From: Sclerotiophoma versabilis
Taxonomy: Eukaryota; Ascomycota; Dothideomycetes; Pleosporales; Didymellaceae
Reading direction: 5' to 3'
Assembly: GCA_012274445.1 (NCBI GenBank)
Contig: JAAROD010000093.1
Span: 434,001-498,000 of the forward strand
DNA length: 64,000 nucleotides
A program made the position numbers and the translations under genes. Below the pieces are notes generated by a model. It was not told where the DNA came from. It saw only the letters and a program-made list of their open reading frames with translations, and made no database searches. Shown here in pieces: positions 43,035 through 54,221 of this stretch; position 1 is the first letter of the stretch, and each line of letters opens with the position of its first letter.

Positions 43035-43423
43035 TATCAGCTCAAATGCAGCAAAACATACGCTCTATACTAACGATTTAACGCTCTACAACACCACAAT
43101 TAAGCTACTTTGCAGGCAAGGATGGCAATTGATAGCAGACTTGACGCGATCGATGGCTGGGGACGCGGCTGACTGCTAGTTAGTAGGTTGCTGAAAAACT
43201 CGTATGTGGACCAATCACAGCTCTGCCGAAAACCTCATTCTTATGGGATCTACAACACCAAAACAACGATCAAATCCTTCAAACCTTCAAATCAAATCTA
43301 GCCTAGGACTTGAGTTGACTTGGAATTTGTATAGGCGGACTTGATTTGACTTACTTGAAGATTTGGCTGACGAAATATTTAGATTTGCAAGTATACTTAC
43401 TTGTTGACTAGACGGGTTGGCAT

Positions 43424-43625
43424 CACTAGCTGGGCGTTCTGTCTCTCCGTCGCTGCAGCGTGGTGGTAGCGGGGCCGCATCTCGTACACGGCCTTCGCTT
43501 TGGCTATCTCCTACTTCTGATCGGGCATACACGGTTCCACGCTTCGTACTTACTGTGGCACGTTGCATTTTTCCTCAGTAGGCTCTGCGCGGTCCCGGGT
43601 CTCGTGTTCCTGCGCACTAGCAGAC
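43424..43625 (-). pseudogene. LINE remnant, second part of the split copy
   Basis: It resembles ORF1 of the LINE at about 18900-19150: GGTTCCACGCTTCGT against GCTCCACGCTTCGT, and GGTCTCGTGTTCCTGCGCA against GCTCTCGTGTTCTTGCGC, which encodes the zinc-knuckle area. It is in the same orientation and order as 39940-40151, so the two pieces are one old LINE copy split by the hAT element, with internal deletions. Confidence 0.65.
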
Positions 43626-43794
43626 ACTCTGTTGGCACCCGGTACCCCGCTGAACTTCGGCGTTCGGCCGAAGGTTTTACCGATCGCAACGCAACCTCGA
43701 TACAATTAGCCAACGCTTTCGACCTGCTCGAAACACCGTAATCTAAAACAGATGAAGAATCGGAAAGAGATGACCAGATATAGTGTGTGTGTGA

Positions 43795-45376
43795 GCAACT
43801 TCGTCCTCCCCAGCGACTAAGCTAAAACAGGATTGCCTCCGTGCCCTGAATAAGTTGCAACTGCCTTCGCGGCAGAAGCATCCCGGACCCCGTAGTGCTT
43901 CTGCAAAGGATCGCACGCGAGAATGGTTGAGGATACTTGGCATTGACGTAAGTGGTTTACTTCAAACCCTGTGATGATGCTCATGAAGGCCAGGACACGC
44001 AATTTCAGCGGATAACGTTCGTCCACATTGCCGGCACGAAAGGCAAGGGCACCACCGCCCTGTACTGCGAACACATCTTATCACAATACCAGCGAAAGAT
44101 GCAAAACTACTTCAAACTAGGTTGTTTAACGTCTCCGCATCTTAGTGATGTACGTGAGAGAATTCGGCTTGACGCTTCGCCTGTGTCCAAAGAGCTCTTT
44201 GTTCAATACTTTACTGAAGTGTACGATAAGATGAACGATACTTCAAGGTTGGAGAAGGAGGGCCCTGCAGCCTGTCCTAGCATTCCTGGCTACCCTGGGT
44301 TCTTAGCCCTACTCGGCTTGTACATAATGTACAAAGAGAATGTACGGATCGCCGTTATAGAAACAGGCGTAGGGGGCGAAAACGATTCAACTAATGTCAT
44401 CGAACACCCTGCTGTTACCGGGATCACGACACTGGGTCTAGATCACACGAACGTGCTAGGAACGAATTTGAGAAGCATCGCATGGCATAAAGCAGGAATA
44501 TTCAAGGCAGGTGTACCGGCTTTCACCGTAAAACAAGAGCATGAAGCACTTGAAGTTCTGGAACAGCGATCTCTCGAGAAAGAGACGGCTGGCAAGTTGA
44601 CTGTGGTCTCAGATGACGCTGTCCTCGAGTACGGCCTGTCTGTGGTCCCTGACCAGCTTTACCAAAGGCGCAATGCTGCACTGGCTCTTGCCCTCTGTAA
44701 TGTCTGCTTGCGGACCATAGATCCCAGTTTCGTAATGACATCGGACATTGCCGGCGCCTTACAACATACACACTTGCCGGGTCGCAGCGAGATCTGTAGA
44801 GATGAGCAACGTACATGGCTCCTTGATGTTGCACACAACGAATTGAGCATCACTGAAGCGTCGCATTGGTTCAAGGCCGTTCTGGAAAAGCCAGAGCAAG
44901 TAACACAAGACAAATTGGTTTCAACCGCTTATGTCATCACAGATATGCTGGCCGTCCTTACGTGTTACTCTTCGGTCATGAATCATGGCGAGATACAAGA
45001 GCGATTCTGGAGAAACTCTACGAGATCCTTGGTGCCGGCGGTCAAAGCTTCCATGAGGCTTTTTTCTGCACGCACCGCTCTGGATTTGAAGACAAAAAGC
45101 CAGGTGCGTGCACGCTCAAACTCTCTCGTTTGGAATTGCCAATAACTCGTCACAGACTTAGGAGATTCACGTATTGATCCTTCCCACGCCTCGATGGTAG
45201 CGAGGTCTCATGCTGAAACGTGGAAAGAGCTAACAGGTCAACAAGCCACTGTATTCGATACTGTACAGGACGCGATGGACTTCATTCAGAAGAGATACGT
45301 TTCAATAACTGTGCTTGTTAGTGGCCACCCATGTGTAATTGGTGCAGTCCACTTCCTCTTGCAGCAAGATTCTTAG
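43795..45376 (+). pseudogene. folylpolyglutamate synthase-like gene, probably degenerate
   Basis: The product would add glutamate residues to folates with ATP. Hallmarks are clear: the P-loop HIAGTKGKGTT, SPHLSDVRERIRL, GVGGENDSTNVI, LDHTNVLGTN, HKAGIFKAGVPAFT, FGHESWRDTR and the C-terminal VSGHPCVIGAVHFLL. Two introns fit in frame: 43948-44008 (GTAAGT...TTTCAG) and 45104-45155 (GTGCGT...CGTCACAG). A one-base frame shift remains near 44940-44960, between VTQDK and GRPYVLLFGH, that no GT-AG intron explains. At the 5' end the frame is open only from 43795 (SATKLKQDCLRALNKLQ) with no usable ATG in frame. LINE remnant and hAT DNA end about 170 bp upstream, so the promoter and first exon may have been lost. 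An unseen first exon and a sequencing error are the alternative. Confidence 0.75.
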
Positions 45377-46427
45377 GTCTGGCGAAACGGTTTCCTTGAA
45401 TATGGAATACTTTTTCTTTGTTCACGCTAGCTCTGCTGCAGACAGACAGGTGTAGCCAGTACGCTCATGAAGAGTGGCTCATGCTGAGATTAGACGATCG
45501 TGGCTCAAATATAACGATGTGTTTGATCAACGTCTGCGATTGATTTTACACCCGTACGGCTATGTATCCTCCACAAAATATCCGAGCGCTCCAGCCATTC
45601 GAGGTGGTGCGCTCCAACCTGCCAAACAGCTACCCGTTAGCTGTATACGCCACGTGCCTAAGATCGTGCAATTACAAATGTCAGCCTTAGACTCGTTCCG
45701 GCATATCCGTTGCATCATACAGACAGCTGTACCCCATTACCAAAGTATGATAATGCACCTGAGATGCACACAACATGACCGCCTTGGTGCAAGACTAGAA
45801 ATTTGGCGTAGTGAGATGTCCACACACTGGAACAATATAAATGATCCTAGCTTCATGTCTCATCTGCCTAGCCAGTCTGTAGACTTTACAACTTCTGAAG
45901 CTCAAGCCTAGAGAGGAAGAACTACAGAAAAGGTTATAGAATACGAATCTCGTACAGCTCGGCAAAACAACGACGCGTGCGTAGAAGTAAAGATCATCAA
46001 ACTCCAATTATCACTCGGCACGGCGGGGTTTGCGTGACCCAGGGATGGACGTTAGGTACATAAAGAAGCTTGCAGCTCGTCGTACACCTTTTGTAAGAGA
46101 AATCATAGCAAACACCAATAGCTAAGGAGCCAGTCAGCGATAGCTGCGTTACTCGCTTTATTAACAATGACTCTATTCATCTCATCTATCAACACTCAAT
46201 GGGTATGGACACCAGTCGCCAGCCGCTGAAGACTAGCATCTATAGGTGATAAGTAGAGAGGCTCCCCCGGCAAGACTTGTCTTATGCGATGTGGCGCCGA
46301 CTGGTGGACTCTTACGTGACGCTGCATTTCATATTATAGGAACAGGCCGCGCTTGATGACACAGCGCGTGAGAGCACATGAGGCTTGGAAGGACTTGGAA
46401 AAACTTGAATTGAATCATTTTACCGGA
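45377..46427. other. 1-kb region without a supportable gene
   Basis: An open frame on plus at 45474-45911 (145 codons, no ATG at its start) has ordinary composition but no domain or splice support. Otherwise nothing recognisable. Confidence 0.4.
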
Positions 46428-47051
46428 TCATGGTTCTAGGAAACAGCCGCAAAGTCCAAAGAAAGGCATCAAGTCGGTTTTGAGACTAAGACATTCGTTA
46501 TGAAAGACGTGGTTGCCGCACGGCTTCCAGATAACATCATGTCCTTGGTCTCCGCATTCGTTGCATTTACGTGCAGAGGGCGGCAATGTGTCCATGTACT
46601 CTTTCGCAGCGACGCACGGGAACAAAGACTTGGGATCGAGCTCGGCTTTATTCAACTGGATCTTCGATATGTTTTGGAGTACTCTGGACCTCATGTCGTC
46701 CTTCAACTGGCGTAAAGCTGTTAAACGAGCCCCCTGTGGTGAGTCGTTTAGGGCGAGAGCGATAGTGAACTCATCGCTCCTAGAGATCGCGTTGAACAGC
46801 TTGCAGAACGAGGGCCACGATGAACACGATCGAAGATGCATGTACAACTCGGACCTATCTTCTGGGTTGGGGGAAGAAGAGCGCAATTTCTTCCTGAGGG
46901 GTGCTGCATCACCTCGGCACTTCTTCGCATGTCTGTGCGCGCAACACCCAGGCCTGTGCAACACCACACTTCGACTGGAAAAAATCAAGAAATAACACAA
47001 AAAATCAGAGTCATTGAAAGGGGAAGGTGGCGGAAATATTGCGCTGTGCAT
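46428..47051 (-). CDS. unknown protein with C-terminal RING-H2-like finger
   Basis: An ATG at 47051 opens 207 residues. The first 50 residues are hydrophobic and Cys-rich and may be mis-modelled (a first exon or intron is possible). The middle is helical (ELYMHLRSCSSWPSF, then LKDDMRSRVLQNISKIQLNK). The end is a zinc-finger pattern C-x2-C-x11-C-x2-H-x2-H-x2-C-x12-C-x-C (CNECGDQGHD, PCGNHVFHNEC, GLCGC), close to RING-H2 though the last pair is C-x-C. A RING would suggest ubiquitin ligase activity. Moderate support only. Confidence 0.5.
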   Translation of the reverse strand: MHSAIFPPPSPFNDSDFLCYFLIFSSRSVVLHRPGCCAHRHAKKCRGDAAPLRKKLRSSSPNPEDRSELYMHLRSCSSWPSFCKLFNAISRSDEFTIALALNDSPQGARLTALRQLKDDMRSRVLQNISKIQLNKAELDPKSLFPCVAAKEYMDTLPPSARKCNECGDQGHDVIWKPCGNHVFHNECLSLKTDLMPFFGLCGCFLEP

Positions 47052-47355
47052 CTCGGGGACATGATTTGTCCCATTCGTGTGGTGAGTCGCTCGCTGATAA
47101 ATATTTTCAATCCCACCTCATGACCGAGACACTCTCATCGATCACATGATGCCGTACATGGCTGCACGCCTTCCAAGAAGATATCTGCTGCAGACACTTC
47201 TGGGGAAACATAGCTGGACCTGTGAGATATTGGATCCTGCGTACACGCAAACGGAAGATGTTCGTCTCGCCTACCTACGAAGGAGCTCGTTTTTTTTTGG
47301 CCCCCAACTAACTCATGACAACCCCATACTTGTATCTACTAAATAACCCACCACA
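47052..47355. other. intergenic, upstream of a mariner-like remnant
   Basis: 304 bp; no gene. It should contain the left end of the Tc1/mariner-type element, but no terminal repeat could be matched with the downstream side. Confidence 0.4.
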
Positions 47356-48727
47356 ATGCCTGCACAGACTAGTACGCGTGGTAAAAAGTTCAATTATAAG
47401 CAGTACAAGAAGATCCGAGCTCCCAGAACAAATCACACCAAGTTAAGGGCAGTTGAGAGGGCATTTGCGGTGGGGGCTCTCACTGCAATTTGGGGAGACT
47501 ACGCCAACCAACGTGATCTTGCAACCACCATGGGACGCTCACAAGGCACCTTATCAGAGTTATTGCACCGTATACAGGCAAAGGCAAACAACTACTGTGT
47601 AGCTTTGTGGGATGAAATACTCTATGAAAATGACCTAGGACGTGGAAGGAGCTCCCTGTTATCTCGTCAGCAGAAATATCTCATCATCGATATTGCAACG
47701 TCGTCACGCGACCTGCGTGAGAAGGAACCCTGGCAGGCTATTGCAGATGGCGATTTCAGTGAAGTTGTACCAGAAATGAGTATTACAACGTTTGAAAACG
47801 TTATGTACGAGGCAGGATACGCGCGTCGTGCCCCTGGGTGGAAACCTTCACTGACACCAGATCAAGAGAAGGAGCGGAAGGCCTGGGCACACGCCCACAA
47901 CCCTGATAAGTACGAGGAATATGACAAAAAAGGCTTTGACTTCAAGCAGGTAGTCTTTTCAGATGAGACTCCTGCTCGAATTGGTGAAGAGAGGGGTATG
48001 ATTAGGACCTGGTGCCGTGAAGGAGAGAAGTACGATACCAGCGTCAAACACGACAGGAACAGGAAGGACTGTTGCCTGCAGTTTTATAGCTGTTTTCGCT
48101 ACAACTGCAAGGGTCCTTGTCACGTCTATTACCCAGGAGGCTGCTCAGGTACAGATTCAGGAGCTCAATGCCGATCAGAAGACCCAAGACAACAAGCTCC
48201 CAATCTACGCACGCCAGGCCTTAAACAACCTAGGAGAAGCAGATGTTAATAGACGCTACAACACTCGGAAGAAGCAGTACGTTCCAAGTACAATGGACTA
48301 TAGACGTGGAGAGCGTGCGCGTGGAGGAGTAGATGGTTACCGGCATCGTGAAGGAGCCCTCTCAAAGGTCACCCCATGGATCAAATCACTAAGAAAACAA
48401 GGAGTAAGGTGTATACTACAACAGGATGGTGCTCCGGCACACAGATCTCGAATTTCAAACGATTTTCTTATCGTTGAGAAGATTGATAGGTTGTGGTGGT
48501 CTGGCCACTCACCTGAGGTCAACGCTTCTGAGCATGCCTGGCCTTGGATAAGGCGCCACATAAGAAAGGAATTTACACCAAGTTGTAACAGCAAAGAGTG
48601 CGAGAGGCAATGGAAACACCAGTGGGAGGCCATGCCTATAGAGGTGATAAACAGGTGGATAGAACAGATACCAGAGCAGGTGCGGAGGATCATTCGGGCA
48701 GATGGGAAGAATGTCTATCATGGGTGA
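47356..48727 (+). pseudogene. Tc1/mariner-type transposase, one frameshift
   Basis: The ATG at 47356 (MPAQTSTRGKKFNYK) opens a frame with an N-terminal HTH (QRDLATTMGRSQGTLSELLH). The first catalytic Asp is in VVFSDETPARIG. Near 48132-48140 (after CHVYYP) the frame shifts by one base; the continuation carries the second Asp in CILQQDGAPAHRSR, and the third acidic residue in SPEVNASEHAWPWIRRHI, and ends at 48727 (KNVYHG). One shift in an otherwise well-kept gene of about 457 codons marks it as recently inactivated. Terminal repeats were not resolved. Confidence 0.8.
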
Positions 48728-49549
48728 CGCACTGGCCCTCTACAACCCCAAAACACCACAAAAAACTCAGAATAGGTAATTTATAGGGTGCGCAATAGCT
48801 TCACGTAGTCAGATTATCTTAAAATGCACTGGTTTCGTTGTTACAGTACTATTTAGTAGGGGCGTTGTGAACGGGAATCATGTTCGTGGACCGTGCGCTC
48901 GGTTGATCGGCCAAAGGAAACGAGCTCCTTCGTAGATGGCGATGACTCGATGACTCGATGATCGAAGCGCGATAGGTTAGCGTTTGCCACGGACCACTCG
49001 CAGCTGATCGAGCTAGTCATGTGATGTTGTTTCGAGGTTTCGTCCGCCCGGGCGGGCATTCCCAGCCTCCTGAAATATCAACCACCCCCCCCCCCCCCCC
49101 CCCACCTCGCAATGAAACTCACAAATCGCTTTCTCCACCGCGATTACATCTTGTCAGATCTTTTATGACTGCCGTTTTTCTCAATAGCGTTCCGTGATCC
49201 TTAGCATCTGTCGAATACTGTTCATTCGATCTTCTTCGCTTGTCTGTCGTCTGTCTCGGTACGCCATCCTTGCGAACATCACAAGGCCTCTCGGCAGGTA
49301 GCCATACAGTGGCGTCGGCTCCTAGCCCTCGCTCTGGTGGTTGCCTGTCATTGGGGTGATACTCCGGCAGACACGGTCGGCGCGTAGAAGAGAGTTTGGC
49401 GCACGTACTGGCAGGCCGCTGCAGAGTCAGGGCTACTCTTTTGCGCGACGCAAATCAAGCCTGGGTGGGTGGGCAGTCCTTGCGACCACCTTTCGAGTCG
49501 TCACAAGGGGAGATTCTTTTGTGAGTAGAATAGCTGGCAAGAGGGAGAC
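48728..49549. other. intergenic with a 19-C homopolymer
   Basis: No gene. It contains the poly-C run at 49085-49103 and CT-rich DNA before the gene at 49550. Confidence 0.5.
49085..49103. repeat. poly-C tract
   Basis: Nineteen consecutive C residues, flanked by ACCA and ACC. The length may be inexact because such runs are error-prone in sequencing. Confidence 0.85.
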
Positions 49550-51197
49550 ATGACACAGAAAGCCAGGAAAGACGGTTTCCCCGTCTTGGCCTACTCTAAC
49601 TTAGACGATCCGGCACCAATGCTCTCATCGCTCCTCTTCAGAACCAAATCGCCGCGTCGGGCGACGTTGAGCTTGAAGGTGGTATTCCACGGTGCCGGTC
49701 ACGGTGATGCGCTGACCTTTGTTCTCCAAATCAACCCCAGTGATCTTGTACCTTGCGAGAACTTTTTGACACCAGCGAATATTGCTCTTCCCCAGAAACG
49801 GCTTGATAAAATACAGCGCCAGGGCAATCCTAATATTCGCATTCTCTCCCTCACTCTAGAGCAACGGTGCTCCATTTGGTATCCTAAGTCTATAACCACC
49901 GCGCCTTCACGTAGAGTTCATCTCCCTTTAGACGAATTGGCTAGCCTCGCAACAGCTTCGAGGCTTCACCTCCTATTTGATATGAACTGGCTAGGCAATG
50001 AGAAGAAAGATATCTTTGAGGGATTCATACGTTATCCGGGTCGCTTCACTGCTTGCCCAGTCGAAGAACACTACAGCAAGGAGTATGAACACTTGGACTG
50101 GAATCTATTTGATGCTCCTGCGTACCGTGATTCTACGACAGATGAAGGGGACCCAACGCCACCGTATCCTGGAGCGATCGCAAAACGTGCCAGGCAAAGT
50201 GTGTTCTTGAATTTAGTCGTCAGTCACTGACTGACGACTATCAGCCTCAACCCCGAGTCCCCCACCTTCTTCTTTGAAGCGTCTTCTCACCTCGTCAGAC
50301 TTAGGAGTTAAACACACAAGTACGATCGAGAAGGACAGCGCAGGAACGCCACACCCCAAGCCTGAGCACTCCTCTAGAACCAGTACAGCAGCACTGAGTT
50401 CCAGCCCATACCCTGATACGCCTCGACGCCACCTGCGTCTCATCGTCGATAACGCATTGGAGCGGTCGCTAATGGGCAGAATCGGCAATCTCCTACCTTC
50501 GCTCATCGAACAACTCGTTACAGCCCCACCGCCTTCTCCATCCCAGCGGTCGGTGGCGAGCGAAATGTCGACCACACCACCGCCTCTAGACTTGACCCCA
50601 TTCGGCAAGACGCTCGGCGACTACCTGATGGAGCGAATTAGCGCAAAGTTCGACGATCTCTACGAGCAAACATCGAGTTATGCCGATTTCCGGCGGAGGG
50701 TCGCGGACGATCAGTTTTACGATCAGGTGGAGGGAGAGAGGATGGCGCTCAATCGCGAAGCGGAGTCAACATTCCAAGAACTCAAGCAGAAATGTGAGGA
50801 TCTGGAAGAAGACGTAACAGAGCGCGTACAATGGAGAATAGAGGAAATCTTTGAACTTCTCGAGAAGCACTCAGGCGATCTCGACTCTGCGGGGCCGGCC
50901 GGCCTGGCATACGGAAATGCAGAGCTGAGAAGGAAGAGAGCAAGGTTGAGAAGGCAGAGCGCGGAGCTGAGCGTGAGAGAAGAAGAACTGCGAAATGAGA
51001 GGGCAGCGTTCAGTGAGGAGAAATTGGACTTCCTAAGAGAGAAGTCAGAGCTGAGGAAGGAGAAGGCAGAGCTGTGGAAGGAGAAGGCAGAGCTTAAAAA
51101 GGAGAAGCTGTTACGTGCACTAACAGCTCGAGAGGTTTTGGACAAGGAGAGGGACTTCTCGTTTCCGGAGTTGCCAGATTGTTGCGTGCTGCCATGA
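49550..51197 (+). CDS. unknown protein with long C-terminal coiled coil
   Basis: Two open segments, 49550-50230 and 50274-51197, most likely form one gene. A workable model uses an intron from GTGTGT at 50199 to the AG at 50304, joining CAA A to GA GTT AAA, for about 513 residues; the exact splice sites are uncertain. The N-terminal 215 residues look folded (TLSLKVVFHGAGHGDALTFV, then IWYPKSITTAPSRRVHLPLDE). The middle is Ser/Pro-rich. From about residue 340 it is a long, highly charged coiled coil with repeated EKAEL units (SELRKEKAELWKEKAELKKE). No catalytic motif or TM segment. Looks like a nuclear or structural protein, family unknown. Confidence 0.6.
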
Positions 51198-51732
51198 AAC
51201 AATAAATGTTGTTGCCCACCCATCCCTTGTGTCGCATTGATAAATTCACCATCCAATCGGACATGGGCCCGCCACAAAGCGCGCGCTTTGGATTGGCGTC
51301 CGCATCTGGAAAAGTGTCGCGGCCGGTTTCGATATCGACAGGTCTTAATCAGGTCACGAGCACCTGGAGCAAATACTGAGAATTAGTTGAAAAGAACTCC
51401 ACCTACTCAATAACAGCGGCGAAGCTCCTGCTACTTCCATGGCCACGACTGGCACAAACGAGCGAGAAAGACGACCAGTACATACACGTAAGTGGCAGGC
51501 AAAAGAGTGTGAACACCCGCCGTGGCTGCAATGCCCGCCAATCCAACATCAATCGCCGTGGTCGTCTGGTATGCTAATGTCCATCTGCAGCAGCTTTCTA
51601 ACATGCTGGACCTCAGGCAGGTTGCAATTACAGTCCAATCGAACAGCGGAACTACGATAATCAATGAACAATGATATCTATTTACCCAGTCGGTCCCCGG
51701 GTTTCTCAAGCCCCTACTTCGCGTAATCTCAG
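51198..51732. other. intergenic, no gene seen
   Basis: 535 bp; short frames only. Confidence 0.4.
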
Positions 51733-52399
51733 CTAGGCTGGTTTAAGCTCGGACCAAGAACAACGCATCAGTATCGGATCCTGTTGCTCGAACGCGAGAA
51801 CAATGCTCGTCTCGAAACCCGCATTACTGTGTTCGCGGTGGATCTTATTACCACTCACAACGACTTCCTCTCCAGGGTGAAGCTGGCTCAAGTCGAAGCT
51901 GTGCCCAATTTGTTTCGTTGACCAGGGCGTCAAGAGTACACTGTCCAGTTGTATTGAGATCGAATCAGAAGTCCAACCATCTGAGCTACATTCGGGCAAG
52001 CATATGAAGAAGTTCCAACCACTTCGAATTTAGGAGCGCAGATAGGCATGCCCCTTCTGCGCATCTTGGTCGGCTATGACAGACTGAGATAGTAAGGTCC
52101 TCATCAGGCACAGAATCCTTCCCCGAAGAATGGGAAGCATGACTCTGTGACGTTCCGGAGCAGTGGTCTTGATGGTGTCGCTCTGATGATTCGACCTTCT
52201 GCGGCGGGGTTGGCGCTTGATCGGTTGCTAAAACAGTGGTGTCGCTCGCAACGTTCGTCTCCCCACTAGTCGACGAGAGTATCGTAGTTATTGATGGCGT
52301 GGGGTAGATGGGTGGGTAGAGCTGCGCAAGGACACAAGGAGAGTGTTGGACATTGTCGTAGCCTAAAACCATCCGAGATAGGAATCTACATACCCTCAC
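51733..52399 (-). pseudogene. possible broken gene, unknown product
   Basis: Two adjacent minus-strand frames (52399-51986 and 51999-51733) read as one protein if a one-base shift near 51995 is allowed. The downstream part (SISIQLDSVLLTPWSTKQIG, then DLSQLHPGEEVVVSGNKIHR) has the look of a beta-rich domain. No family is recognised. An intron in this place was not found. Weak call. Confidence 0.3.
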
Positions 52400-53165
52400 G
52401 AAGCATACAAAAGCGCTTCAGTCAATCTTTTGCGACTTGTGGTCTCACTCACTCACTCCAATTGATGGTTGACAGGACGGGTGGCCGCCCTGTCAACTAT
52501 CAATCGCGACAACTGTGACACAAGCCGCGCCTTTGTTGATGCCGGTTTCCCCGCAAGCACCAGTGTGTAATTGGCTCAGAAATGCTGGCTGTCACTTGGC
52601 GTCACCTCTGTTCAAATTTCCAACCTAAAGATCACAGTGATCTCATTGTAATTCAGCGAACAGTTTGTTTCGTGGCTTGCAAATAAGGCGGCAGACACTA
52701 TGATCGAATTGGCTTAATGACCTAGGCTTGATTGGCTCTGTCAGTTTGCATTTTGCAATCTTGGAGTCTTGGCACTTGAAATGTGCTCAATCACAATTTC
52801 TATCCTGAATAATTCCCGCTGAAAAAGTTGTTGCACGATTCCCACTATTGTTCTCGACATTCTCGGATGAAAATTTCCATCATTGCTTTTAGAATTTAGT
52901 CTTTTCCCATTTCTGCAACTCCAGCACCTTGATTTATCAATTTTCTCAGCACCACAGGCAACATGCAATTCAAACAAATCTTAGCGGATCTTGAATATGT
53001 CGGACAAAAGATTCATGCATGAGCTGGGCGCTCAAAGTGTAGGGCTGAGTCGATCTCGAAGCTTTTTTAGGCATGGCCCCATAGTTGGATACTTATACAA
53101 GATGTAAAGGTAAGTAATGTAGACCCAAATAATATTCCTACGAAGCCGGCTCGGCAGTCAAGACT
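52400..53165. other. intergenic, no gene seen
   Basis: 766 bp; the part from 52750 to 52980 is AT-richer. No gene can be supported. Confidence 0.4.
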
Positions 53166-54221
53166 CTACAGTCTGGACCCAACGCCCAGCATACCAAACA
53201 CATATTGCAACGTGGATACAATATCTGCCGAATGCTTTCTCACTAGTGAGCTGAGCGTCTCTGCAATCATCCGATCAATTTGACCATCGACACTACCATC
53301 GTAATCATACGTCCAGGTAAGACTCACGTCTGCACTTCCTTCTTCAAACGTTGCTACTATCGGCCGGAGAATGTCGAGCAGGCGCCGTAACACCTCGAGT
53401 CTGATGTCCTTCTCGTACAAGTTGAATTGCAGCCGAAAGCCGTTTTTCCTCTTGATGTCAAGCAATTGTCGCAGATGTGTATCGATTTGCGCCATCCGCG
53501 CATGCAAGGACGGATCGTCAGGGTAGAGCTCATGGAGATCCAGGTCGATAGTCAAGCGTCTTAGCGCCGTGGTCGGCTGCAGTCCGACTGCGAACACATC
53601 CTGAGTTAAGAGCTGGGCAATCCGGGCTGGCTCATCGATCTCGAAAGTTGGGCCATAACTGCCAGCAACGGCATAGTAGGCTTGCACAACCTCCCGTGCC
53701 ATCTCCTCACCAACATAGGCTTTATCGGCAACATGGGGGGTCGCTCCAATGGAGCAGTCGCGAGGATTCGACACACGTCCCTTTACGAAGGGTTTTTGCC
53801 ATGGCCCATGTATCCTGCTCTTCATCGAGCCGTAAAAGTCCAGTACATAGCCGTCGTCCCAGATTTGAGTGTAGATCATGCAGCGCAGCTCTCCTGGCAG
53901 CTTGGAGCAGATCAGACCTGCCGTGAGCTTGTTCCATAGCCGCGAAAATCGGTCGATGTATCGTTCTAGTAGCCTTTGTGTCGTGTCAACATGATCGTGA
54001 GTGAATGAGCCGGCATGGGATGCTTACACTCCTCGCTCTTCCACCCCGCCCGCTGCGGCAAACTGCGTCTGCAGTCGCTGGACATCATCGATTCTGCAAA
54101 CTATCAGGAGAAAGCCATCGATCTGACAGCGAATGGGCGGCTTACTCGTGCTCAGCAATGACTCTGGGGCATTGAACGCTGACGCGATTAGCTTGATTAA
54201 CATGCGTGGCAGAAGGCTCAC
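53166..54221 (-). CDS. unknown protein with F-box-like segment
   Basis: The main exon runs from about 53985 to 53166. Reading upstream from the ATG at 53879 the frame stays open through RYIDRFSRLWNKL to KLPGELRCMIYTQIWDDGY, and LPGELRCMIYTQIWD resembles the F-box-like opening of many fungal proteins. A GTAAGC donor at 54028 and a CACAAAG acceptor near 53984 would join it to a first exon at 54221-54025 (MSLLPRMLIKLIASAF). The rest is a folded domain of about 230 residues (FAVGLQPTTALRRLTIDLDL, FRLQFNLYEKDIRLEVLRRL). No catalytic motif. The exon model is tentative, the C-terminal exon is solid. Confidence 0.5.

Larger units (their letters stand above)
40152..43415 (-). mobile_element. hAT-type DNA transposon with 8-bp target duplication
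   Basis: The 8-bp sequence GTTGGCAT is present at 40144-40151 and again at 43416-43423, the target duplication size of hAT elements. The ends CAGTGTTGTCAACAAG (left) and CCGTCTAGTCAACAAG (complement of the right) agree at 13 of 16 bases, and the left starts CAGTG as many hAT elements do. Both subterminal regions (about 40165-40300 and 43280-43410) are packed with short AAGTCAAATC / TTTGCTTGA motifs in both orientations, likely transposase-binding arrays. Length 3264 bp. It sits inside an older LINE remnant. Confidence 0.85.

Noticed and set aside
43770..43813. First exon of the folate gene starting at ATG 43770 with a 31-nt intron
   Set aside because: The joined frame looks plausible, but an intron of 31 nt is too short for fungal splicing.
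47270..48800. Terminal inverted repeats of the mariner-type element at 47356
   Set aside because: Candidate matches around the T-run at 47290 and the A-rich stretch at 48760 were too weak to define ends.
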